From: Mycobacterium lacus
GTDB taxonomy: Bacteria; Actinomycetota; Actinomycetes; Mycobacteriales; Mycobacteriaceae
Direction: 5' to 3'
DNA: 64,000 nucleotides
Assembly: GCF_010731535.1 (NCBI RefSeq)
Contig: NZ_AP022581.1
Location: 1,931,952-1,995,951 of the forward strand
The notes under the pieces: generated by a model
The model's input: the letters and a program-made list of their open reading frames with translations, nothing else
Told to the model about the DNA's origin: nothing
Databases searched by the model: none
Position numbers and translations under genes: made by a program
Shown: piece after piece, positions 57,452 to 64,000 of the stretch
Layout: every line of letters starts with the position of its first letter
Numbering within the stretch: position 1 is the first letter of the stretch

Positions 57452-58714
57452 TCACGTCACTTCTGTTGGGAGAAAGGCACTTTCGGCCGTCCCAAAGCGG
57501 ATTCCCGTGGCGTCCTTGCCGATCAGTGTCAGCACCGCGACGGCGATCAGCACGGGCACGATCGTCGCCGTCAGCGCGAAGGAGTAGCCGTGGGTTTCGG
57601 CCAGGCGTTCCTGGATCGGCAGGTTGAAGGCCGCCAGCAGATTACCCAGCTGGTAGGTCACACCGGGGTAGAAGCCGCGAATGGCATCCGGCGACATCTC
57701 GGTCAAGTGCGCCGGGATCACACCCCACGCCCCCTGTACGCAGACTTGCATCAGGAACGAGCCGAGACACAACATCGCCGCGGTGCGCGAGTAGGCGAAG
57801 ACCGGCACGATCGGCAATGCCAATACCGCACAGCAAACGACGGTGTAGCGCCGGCTCAACCGTTGTGACAGCGTGCCGAAGACAACCCCGCCAACGATGG
57901 CGCCGACGTTGTAGACCACCACGATCCACTTGACGGTCGAGCTGGACAGGCCGGCACCGTCGTTGGCTGTCGACGTCAGGAAGGTCGGGTAGACGTCCTG
58001 GGTACCGTGGCTCATCCAGTTGAACGCGGTCATCAGCAGCACCAGGTAGATAAAACGGCGGATGATGGCCGCGTCGCGCAGCACATCGCGGATTCTGGTG
58101 CTGGTGAGCCGCATCCGGTCCTGCGCGGCCTCCCAAACGTCGGATTCCGCCACCCGGTATCGGATGATCAGGCTGATCAGGGCCGGGACGATGCTCAGAC
58201 CGAACAACCAACGCCACGACAGCCCCAGCCAGTTCATCACCACCAGCGATGCCACGCTCGCCAGCAGGTACCCGAATGCGTAGCCCTCCTGCAACAGCCC
58301 CGAGAAAAACCCGCGCCGCCCGACGGGAACGTTCTCCATGGCCAGCGCCGCACCCAGGCCCCATTCCCCGCCCATGCCGATGCCGTACAGCAGCCGCAGG
58401 ATTACCAGCACGGTGAAGTTCGGCGCGAACGCACACAGGAATCCGACCACCGAGTAGAACACCACGTCCACCATCAGCGGCAGCCGCCGCCCAACCCGAT
58501 CGGCCCAGAGGCCAAACAGCAGCGCACCCACCGGGCGCATCATGAGCGTGACGGTGGTGACGAAAGCGACTTCAGCCTTGGTGTGGTGAAAGGTCTTTGC
58601 GATGTCGGCATAGACCAGCACCACGATGAAATAGTCGAAGGCGTCCATCGTCCAGCCCAGGAACGCCGCGATGACGGAGTTTCGCTGATCGGCGCTGATC
58701 CGTTGCGTTGTCAC
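57452..58714 (-). CDS. nanT: MFS transporter, NanT/sugar-acid type
   Basis: A 420-residue 12-TM major facilitator. After [28 protein letters not shown] come the motif A relative [12 protein letters not shown] and [34 protein letters not shown]. This is the sialate/carboxylate:H+ symporter subfamily that includes Rv1902c, annotated NanT. Sialic-acid use by mycobacteria is not established, so the substrate is open. GTG at 58714 is chosen by length and the conserved start; an ATG at 58744 is in frame. Confidence 0.87.
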   Translation of the reverse strand: MTTQRISADQRNSVIAAFLGWTMDAFDYFIVVLVYADIAKTFHHTKAEVAFVTTVTLMMRPVGALLFGLWADRVGRRLPLMVDVVFYSVVGFLCAFAPNFTVLVILRLLYGIGMGGEWGLGAALAMENVPVGRRGFFSGLLQEGYAFGYLLASVASLVVMNWLGLSWRWLFGLSIVPALISLIIRYRVAESDVWEAAQDRMRLTSTRIRDVLRDAAIIRRFIYLVLLMTAFNWMSHGTQDVYPTFLTSTANDGAGLSSSTVKWIVVVYNVGAIVGGVVFGTLSQRLSRRYTVVCCAVLALPIVPVFAYSRTAAMLCLGSFLMQVCVQGAWGVIPAHLTEMSPDAIRGFYPGVTYQLGNLLAAFNLPIQERLAETHGYSFALTATIVPVLIAVAVLTLIGKDATGIRFGTAESAFLPTEVT

Positions 58715-58820
58715 GTCAGCATCGTGCAGTACCCGGAGCAGCATCGAGAACCCGGGGCACCGACGCTGGGACCGATCGAGGAGGTTGCACCTTCGATCGG
58801 CGCGAGAAAGTTCCGGGTTT

Positions 58821-59303
58821 ATGCGGATCATCGATGCCGACGGGCACGTCGCCGAGAATCCCACGCTGGCGATCGAGGCCATCAAACGCTGGCCGGATTA
58901 CGTCAAGCCCAGCACGGACGGGCGGCTGCGGCTGACGATCGAGGGCCGCAATTACCCGGAAGACCGAGGCCCTGGCGCGGGCTGGGTCCCGTTCTTTATC
59001 GACCGCCTGCACGAGCATTTCGAGAAGCGAGGGGACTGGGTCGAGCGTGGCTGGCGCCGTGATCCGCATGACTACCTGCAGGCCGGCAACATCTGGGTGA
59101 CCTGTGAACCCGACGAGCCAATCCTGCCCGGGGTGATCGATGTGCTCGGCGCCGACTTCATCATGTTCGCCAGCGACTACCCGCATTGGGATGGCGAGTG
59201 GCCGCAAAGCACCAAGCATCTGCGCACCCGCACGGACATCAGCGAGGAGGCGCGCGAAAAGATCGGCGGGCGCAACGCGCAGCGCTTCTACGGGTTGAAC
59301 TGA
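58821..59303 (+). pseudogene. Amidohydrolase-2 family gene with a large internal deletion
   Basis: The 160-residue product joins the normal start of an amidohydrolase ([20 protein letters not shown] to about residue 53, REG of the first metal-binding loop) directly to its C-terminal 100 residues (WVPFFIDRLHEHFE to SDYPHWDGEWPQS and the end). Relatives have about 370 residues, so about 200 internal residues with most metal ligands are missing, in frame. It is not expected to be active. It lies just upstream of the phage-holin-IV-like membrane gene. Confidence 0.78.
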
Positions 59304-59335
59304 TTGACGCGGCTCTTACATGGCAAGATCGGCAC

Positions 59336-59737
59336 ATGGTGCCTTTTCTCCTGCGTGCGGCGCTGACCGGGTTCGCATTGTGGGTGGTCACTCAATTCGT
59401 ATCGGGGATGCGCTTTGTCGGCGGCGACACGACGTTGCAGCGGATCGGCATTATCTTCGTCGTCGCGGTGATCTTCGGTCTGGTCAACGCATTCATCAAA
59501 CCCATCGTGCAATTCCTGGCGATCCCGCTGTACATCGTGACGCTTGGCCTTTTCCATGTCGTCGTCAACGCGTTGATGCTGTGGATCACCGCGCGGATCA
59601 CCGAACACACCACTCACTGGGGACTGCAGATCGACCACTTCTGGTGGACCGCGATTTGGGCGGCGATCGTGTTGTCGATCGTGAGCTGGCTACTGTCGCT
59701 GCTGGGTCGCGACGTCCGGCGCGTCACTCGACGTTAG
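59336..59737 (+). CDS. Phage-holin-IV/DUF360-like membrane protein (Rv1903-like)
   Basis: A 133-residue protein with four membrane segments. FGLVNAFIKPIVQFLAIPLYIVTLGLFHVVVNALMLW is the family signature (NxxxKPI...TLG), seen from about residue 45 to 82. The family is common in bacteria, without proven holin function in chromosomal copies. ATG at 59336. Confidence 0.83.
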   Translation: MVPFLLRAALTGFALWVVTQFVSGMRFVGGDTTLQRIGIIFVVAVIFGLVNAFIKPIVQFLAIPLYIVTLGLFHVVVNALMLWITARITEHTTHWGLQIDHFWWTAIWAAIVLSIVSWLLSLLGRDVRRVTRR

Positions 59738-59913
59738 TCGTGCTCGTTTCTTCGTAGCAGCAGCTATCTTTCGAAAGACGGCAAATGAGGTCGCCGTCGG
59801 TGCGCGTCCGCCGGTGGGAACAATGCAAAAATTTGCGTTACGACATCCTTCATTGTCAGGACCTGTTGCACATATGCTTACTACCACCGTGAAGACGGGT
59901 TGTCTGTGGCACG

Positions 59914-60411
59914 ATGACAGCGCGTGCCCGCCTTCCGATGCAGGACGGCAGCAGCTACCAGCACACGACGGACGGGATGTTGCACAAGATGAAGACGGTC
60001 GCGAGCGGGTCAACATCAGGTCCTGCAGGCACGCGGCTGAGCTCGCAACGTGGTGACTCCCACACTGGTCTGCGCGCGGTCACCGAGTGCAACGGCTCGG
60101 CGGTGGTCGTTCATGTCGGCGGTGACATTGACGCCAGTAACGAGGCCGCGTGGCAGCGATTGGTGAGCCGGAGCGCCGCCATCGCCATCGCGCCCGGTCC
60201 GTTCGTCATCGACCTTCGCGACATCGATTTCATGGGGTCGTGTGCGTACGCCGTCTTGGCTCAGGCCTCGGTGCGGTGTCGCCGCCGCGGCGTGAACCTG
60301 CGGCTGGTCACCAGCCAGCCGATCGTGGCCCGCACGATTGCCGCGTGTGGCCTGCGCCGCCTGCTGCCGATGTATGCGACGGTCGAATCCGCGCTGGCCC
60401 CGCCGGCCTGA
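59914..60411 (+). CDS. STAS-domain anti-anti-sigma factor-like protein (Rv1904-like)
   Basis: Up to 165 residues. The C-terminal ~105 form a STAS domain: VVVHVGGDIDASNEAAWQRL, FVIDLRDIDFMGSCAYAVLAQ with Ser at the regulatory phospho-acceptor place, and GVNLRLVTSQPIVARTIAACGL. Such proteins bind anti-sigma kinases and release sigma factors. The N-terminal 55 residues look unstructured, so the true start may be later (ATG at 59977 or 59989). No kinase is encoded nearby. It is convergent with aao. Confidence 0.8.
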   Translation: MTARARLPMQDGSSYQHTTDGMLHKMKTVASGSTSGPAGTRLSSQRGDSHTGLRAVTECNGSAVVVHVGGDIDASNEAAWQRLVSRSAAIAIAPGPFVIDLRDIDFMGSCAYAVLAQASVRCRRRGVNLRLVTSQPIVARTIAACGLRRLLPMYATVESALAPPA

Positions 60412-60418
60412 GGCCCAT

Positions 60419-61411
60419 TCACCCCGCGCCGACGAGGCGGGCCACCTCCCGCGCGCAGCCCCACGATAGGGTCACGCCATGACTGCCGTGGCCGTAGTTG
60501 TGGATGCACCGCGCCGGCCCGAGCGGTTCAACCTCCACCCGCACGCGCGGGCGGTCCGGACGCAGTCCGGTAATCGTCTCGATCACCTGGGCCTCGGCGA
60601 GCCGCGGCTCGACCCGGCGGCAGCGCTGCAGGATCCGCTCGGTTACCTCGCTATCCGGGGTGGTGTCCCAGCGGTCAGGGATGCTGATGCCTCCACAGAC
60701 AACACGCCGCGGGTGGGGGAAATAGCAAGTCCACTCCGGACCGCGGTTGAGTTCCAGGAACAGTTGCCGCAGGCCGGGATTCGTGAGGACGACGTGCTGG
60801 CCGAAGAGCGGCCGCACGGTGTCATCGCCGGCCAGCTCTCGGGCGCTCAGACCGGCACAGTTGACCACGGTCGGGGCGGCGTCGGCGGCCTCGGCCAGCG
60901 ACCGCACGGGATGGGCCTCGATTTCGCAGCCGGCCGCGGCCAGGCGCTGTGTCAGGTAGTCGAGGTATTGCGGCATGTCGATCATCGGCATAGTGGCGCG
61001 ATACCCGGTCTGGAAGCCCTCGGGCAGACCGGCCGAGTCGGCCGGTCGCAGGTCGGGGATCAGCTTGGCCTGGGGCGGCAGTTCGTCGCCGGCCGGTAGC
61101 TCACCGACGGTCATTGCCGGCGCCATGCGCACCCCGGTCGCAGGGTGCTTGGCAAGTTCGCGGAACTCGCGCAGCGACTCCTCGGTCCAGGCCAGCGTCC
61201 TGGCGACGGGTTCGGTGAACACCGGGCCCCACACCGCACCCGCCACCACCGAGGTGGTCTCTCGCGGCGGTGCGGCCGTCCACACCCGCACCGGCCGGCC
61301 CGCTTCGGCCAGGCACACGGCCGACGTCAACCCGCTCACGCCGGCGCCGATCACGACGACTTGTTGCGCACCGGTGACCACAGCAGGACGGTAGCCGAAA
61401 TCCGGCGTCAC
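60419..61411 (-). CDS. aao: D-amino-acid oxidase
   Basis: A 330-residue FAD-dependent DAO. Features are VVVIGAGVSGLTSAVCLAEAG at about 19-40, VNCAGLSARELAGDD for the middle strand, and a C-terminal GHGSHGVTLSWGCAREVARLV that closes on the flavin. It would deaminate neutral or basic D-amino acids to keto acids and H2O2. GTG at 61411 directly follows the TGA of the secreted-protein gene, so the two are translationally linked. Confidence 0.92.
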   Translation of the reverse strand: MTPDFGYRPAVVTGAQQVVVIGAGVSGLTSAVCLAEAGRPVRVWTAAPPRETTSVVAGAVWGPVFTEPVARTLAWTEESLREFRELAKHPATGVRMAPAMTVGELPAGDELPPQAKLIPDLRPADSAGLPEGFQTGYRATMPMIDMPQYLDYLTQRLAAAGCEIEAHPVRSLAEAADAAPTVVNCAGLSARELAGDDTVRPLFGQHVVLTNPGLRQLFLELNRGPEWTCYFPHPRRVVCGGISIPDRWDTTPDSEVTERILQRCRRVEPRLAEAQVIETITGLRPDRPRVRVEVEPLGPARCIHNYGHGSHGVTLSWGCAREVARLVGAG

Positions 61412-61888
61412 TCAGGATTGAGGTACTTGCTGTCCGTTCGGACCGAGCAATCCGTTGAGGATGCCGAGATCGGTTTGCAGTTGGGCTCCGGCGGCGGGTC
61501 CGGGCAGCTCGGCCGGCGCATTGCCCTCGCCGCCGGTGTTCTGCCAGGGCTGGCAGCCCGTCGTCCTGAACGCCTTGTCGGTCGGTTCGATCTGCACTAC
61601 CTGCGGCTTCTTGCTCAGCGCATTGTCGATGAGGGCGCCATCCGGGTTGCCCATCCGCTTCCAATAGCACGTTCCGTTGCCAACCGGTCCCGCGGAGCTG
61701 TACGTACCCGGCAGGATGTCGGTCCCTACGACGTATGTGCCATCGTGGTCCATCGTCGTTTTCGGTGCGGGTGATGGCGCCGGCTGCGGATCGGCGCCCG
61801 CGACACCCGCGGACGCAACCCAGCCCACAAGAATCAGCCCCGCGACGACCAGTCTCGCGGCAACAGGTGAATTCGCCTTCGAACCCAT
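61412..61888 (-). CDS. Secreted protein (Rv1906c-like)
   Basis: A 158-residue exported protein. A signal peptide at 8-32 (ARLVVAGLILVGWVASAGVAGA) is followed by a Pro-rich stretch, then DGTYVVGTDILPGTYSSAG, TCYWKRM and TTGCQPW. The two Cys probably form a disulfide. The repeated YVVG-DI-PGTY pattern is shared by a group of mycobacterial secreted proteins of unknown role. First gene of the pair with aao. Confidence 0.85.
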   Translation of the reverse strand: MGSKANSPVAARLVVAGLILVGWVASAGVAGADPQPAPSPAPKTTMDHDGTYVVGTDILPGTYSSAGPVGNGTCYWKRMGNPDGALIDNALSKKPQVVQIEPTDKAFRTTGCQPWQNTGGEGNAPAELPGPAAGAQLQTDLGILNGLLGPNGQQVPQS

Positions 61889-61955
61889 AGGACCGCAGCG
61901 TACCGGGGTGAGCAGGCGATTTCGAACCGCCCGCCGGCAACCCCCATCGCTCGGC

Positions 61956-62948
61956 TCAAATCGCTTGGAAGCGATAACTCGTTCCCACCGCGGACTGGCT
62001 CACCCGGTCGCCGAATGCGTCGGCTAGGGCGTGGACGGCACGCCAGCCCGTGCAGTGTCCGGCGATGATGTGGCGAATGTTAAACGGCGCCAAGCCTTTC
62101 ACCGTCTCGGCAATGATGCGCTCCATCACGCCGCCGAGGTGCAATCCGCCCATGACCGCATGAATCGGGACATCGGGGAAGCGGCTGGCCGCTTCCGTGC
62201 ACACGTTGACGATGCCGGCGTGTGAGCACGCGCTGAAGACGATCAGCCCGAGGCCGCGCACGTGGGCCACCAGCATTCGCTCGTCGAGCAGCAAGGGATC
62301 GGGCTCCCACGCGGCGTCGTCGGTTGGCCGGCAGAGATGGTCGGATCTGCCGGTCTCGAACGGGCAGACGCGCGGAATTTCGCCGCTGTAGTAGAAGTGG
62401 CCATCGAGCAGCCACCGTTCACCTGCGTCGTTCACGACGATCGCACCGTGAGCGCGCATCGCGGCCGGGGTAGGGACTCGCTCGGTCGGTATTACCTGCC
62501 CGCTTGCCAGTTCCAGACCGCGTTCGCGAAACATCAGCGGGTTGACGTGGACTGTCACCGAGCCACGCTGGGCCACGACCCCATCGATCGCCTCGATCAG
62601 CGCCCCCATATGGTCCCAATGTCCATGGGTGATCGCGATTTCCTCGACAGCACCGAGGTCGATGTCGAGGTTGGTGCAGTTGCGGATGAACGCGGCACCC
62701 TCGGTGCCGGTGTCGAACAACAGCACGTGCTCGACCGGCCCCGCCAGCGACCTGAGTCGCAAGCCGTAACCCAGGTTGGCAACGAGCAGGCTGCGGCCCG
62801 AAATCAACCTTGCACCGGCGTCCACCACGTTCTGCATCTCCGACTGGGCGAACGGCGTCTTGCTCACGTAGGCGTCGCTGACGTTGTCGCTGAGCACTTC
62901 GACGATCAGCGAATCGAGGGGAACAAGCACGCCCGATTGGCCGGTCAT
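61956..62948 (-). CDS. Metallo-beta-lactamase-fold hydrolase (dihydropterin-phosphate synthase-like)
   Basis: A 330-residue protein. THGHWDHMGAL gives the HxHxDH zinc site, ACSHAGIVN and AVMGGLHLGG the further ligands, IIAGHCTGWRA the last His. The order fits the MBL subgroup that includes MptA-like and 7,8-dihydropterin-6-methyl-4-(beta-D-ribofuranosyl)aminobenzene-5'-phosphate synthase annotations, whose real substrates vary. Where M. tuberculosis continues to Rv1907c and katG, this window has this gene, so synteny ends here. Confidence 0.83.
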   Translation of the reverse strand: MTGQSGVLVPLDSLIVEVLSDNVSDAYVSKTPFAQSEMQNVVDAGARLISGRSLLVANLGYGLRLRSLAGPVEHVLLFDTGTEGAAFIRNCTNLDIDLGAVEEIAITHGHWDHMGALIEAIDGVVAQRGSVTVHVNPLMFRERGLELASGQVIPTERVPTPAAMRAHGAIVVNDAGERWLLDGHFYYSGEIPRVCPFETGRSDHLCRPTDDAAWEPDPLLLDERMLVAHVRGLGLIVFSACSHAGIVNVCTEAASRFPDVPIHAVMGGLHLGGVMERIIAETVKGLAPFNIRHIIAGHCTGWRAVHALADAFGDRVSQSAVGTSYRFQAI

Positions 62949-63089
62949 GTCGACACCCTTTCAAGTCCGGCCCCCGCCCATATTTTCATCAACCGCGTTT
63001 TCCAGCGCCGCGGTTGGACCGGTTCCAGGGCATCCGATCCCTATCCATGTGCTGCACGGCACAGAACACGTGAGCGCTACGGCACGCTC

Positions 63090-63586
63090 TCAGGTCAGCC
63101 GCGTCACCCGGCCCGCGTAGCTGAGCGCGTGCTCGTAGGTCTCGAGGTGGCCGGGCGAAATCTCGCCGGGCTCTGGGGCGCTCGAGGAAGAAACGCGGCA
63201 CCGGGTTGTTAGGCGTGATACGTCGCGTGGAAGGTCAGCACCGTGGTGCCGTCGGGCTGTTCGTCGAGCTGGTGATAGCCCTCGGCGCGGGACCATGGCG
63301 GCGGGCCGACGGCCACATATCGGGAAAGCCTGTTGAGCTCCGCTTCGGTGACGGTCTCCCACGACCGCGCCTTGCCGCCGGACAGCAGGTATTCGGGCAC
63401 GTCGAAGACGCTTGTGCGGACCAGACCCTCGCCGGCTTCGTCGCCGTCGTTGAGGATCTCCATGCTGCCGGTGGGCCATTTGAGGACCCGCGGCCGCGGC
63501 GAGTTCGGTGGCGGCGGCGGATGCAGGACCCGCCACACTTTCTGCGGCGGCGCGTCGACATGGAATCGCAGGGTGTAGGACCGCAT
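63090..63586 (-). pseudogene. SRPBCC-family protein, frameshifted near the C-terminus
   Basis: Frame one reads from MRSYTLRFHVDAPPQKVWRVLH to TVLTFHATYHA and stops at 63209. Next, NNPVPRFFLERP (frame two) and ISPGHLETYEHALSYAGRVT (frame three) continue the family C-terminal helix, so about 40 residues are cut off by two small indels near 63208 and 63177. The shortened product of 125 residues may still fold poorly. The start overlaps the stop of the nitroreductase-like remnant by one base. Confidence 0.77.
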
Positions 63587-63948
63587 CAGCGTTCTCCCCA
63601 GCCGTCCCAGAAGGTGATTGTCTCCGCGGGCGGCCGCGCGGCCGGCGGGAAGTTGGTGCCGATGGTCTACGCCACCGCGAACAGCGCGGCCTGCGTGACC
63701 GTGGCCGGGATTCCCAGCAACTCGGCCACCTGCTGTTCCTTTGCCAGATGCAGCGTCCAGATCATCGCCGCTTCGCCGCCAGCGCCAGCCGGCACGTTGA
63801 GCCTGCTCATGCGCGAACTCCCGCCCGGTGACGATGAATACCGATTTGAGAAAACCAGATTCTCGACTCGGCTGCGCAGGCCGGGTAAGCGCGAACGCCG
63901 CATGTCTGCGACGCCCGACGGGAAGGCGCGCAGCCGGGCGCAGTTCAC
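63586..63948 (-). pseudogene. Nitroreductase-family remnant
   Basis: The readable end TLHLAKEQQVAELLGIP, then VTQAALFAVA, TIGTNFPPAARPPAETITFW is that of nitroreductases (end of the FMN-binding domain). A TAG at 63667-63669 interrupts it where a Tyr codon (TAC) is expected. Upstream, RVENLVFS and AAMIWTL are too short and disordered for the FMN fold, so an internal part has been lost. The stop overlaps the SRPBCC start. Either end of decay cannot be dated. The remaining 52 bases of the window hold no identifiable feature. Confidence 0.62.
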
Positions 63949-64000
63949 GGGCCTCTCGACACGTTGATCTGTCCGAGTTACCGTCCGTGGGACGAGGCGG

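Noticed and set aside
57452..58714. Sialic-acid catabolism locus around the NanT-like transporter
   Set aside because: No nanA, nanK or nanE-like genes are nearby. The name rests on annotation tradition only.

Overview
The window is a GC-rich chromosomal segment of a slow-growing Mycobacterium outside the M. tuberculosis complex. The genus call rests on fbpB (antigen 85B), rpfC, lppE, lipJ, bfrA with IdeR-type iron boxes, two PE_PGRS genes and CYP140. From memory, gene order follows the M. tuberculosis stretch from about Rv1866 to Rv1906c. That block is interrupted by three insertion sequences and several accessory genes. An apparently intact oxyR and the presence of PE_PGRS genes argue against the M. 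tuberculosis complex and the M. avium complex respectively, and point to a M. kansasii / M. szulgai / M. gordonae-like lineage. The species is not resolved.

Layout. 0-7 kb: a partial GNAT gene, a double-domain CoA-transferase, a thiolase-like protein and an NAD-epimerase-like protein (Rv1866-1868 block). 6.7-12.1 kb: a minus-strand run (F420-type nitroreductase-like, TfoX-like, DUF72, ferredoxin reductase), a methyltransferase, lldD2 and a DUF1810 gene. 12.1-14.4 kb: a complete peroxide-defence module, ahpD-ahpC divergent from oxyR. 14.4-21.2 kb: EthD-like and F420/FMN-binding genes, an ISL3-family element, a bfd ferredoxin with tandem IdeR boxes, an internally duplicated and frameshifted PE_PGRS gene, then bfrA. 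21.3-28.1 kb: an EmrB-type exporter, a decayed IS3-family element, and a glnA3-amidohydrolase pair. 28.5-33 kb: SnoaL-like protein, CYP140, lppE, SDR, SRPBCC and rpfC, all on the minus strand. 33.3-36.3 kb: a tetR remnant split by an IS21-family element. 36.3-44.8 kb: fbpB, YceI, a CYP125-like P450, small secreted and membrane proteins, and a nitronate monooxygenase behind a KstR-type box. 45-48 kb: a Baeyer-Villiger monooxygenase and a frameshifted alcohol dehydrogenase. 48-54.7 kb: methyltransferase, dtd, macro-domain protein, a short Gly-rich protein and a second PE_PGRS. 54.7-64 kb: lipJ, cinA, a NanT-like transporter, STAS protein, aao, a metallo-hydrolase and decayed genes.

Functional themes are peroxide defence (AhpC, AhpD, OxyR), iron storage and release (BfrA, Bfd, IdeR boxes), sterol and lipid oxidation (CYP125-like, KstR box, CYP140, BVMO, CoA-transferase, thiolase), cell-envelope functions (Ag85B, RpfC, lipoprotein) and nitrogen or polyamine chemistry (GlnA3 with an amidohydrolase).

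The strongest structural observations are these. The ISL3 element sits at the centre of a 28-bp perfect palindrome with an 8-bp target duplication. A dispersed 24-bp-stem palindrome occurs twice. A PE_PGRS gene is wedged between tandem iron boxes and bfrA. Frameshifts are widespread in IS genes and in a few chromosomal genes, so true decay and consensus-sequence error must be separated.
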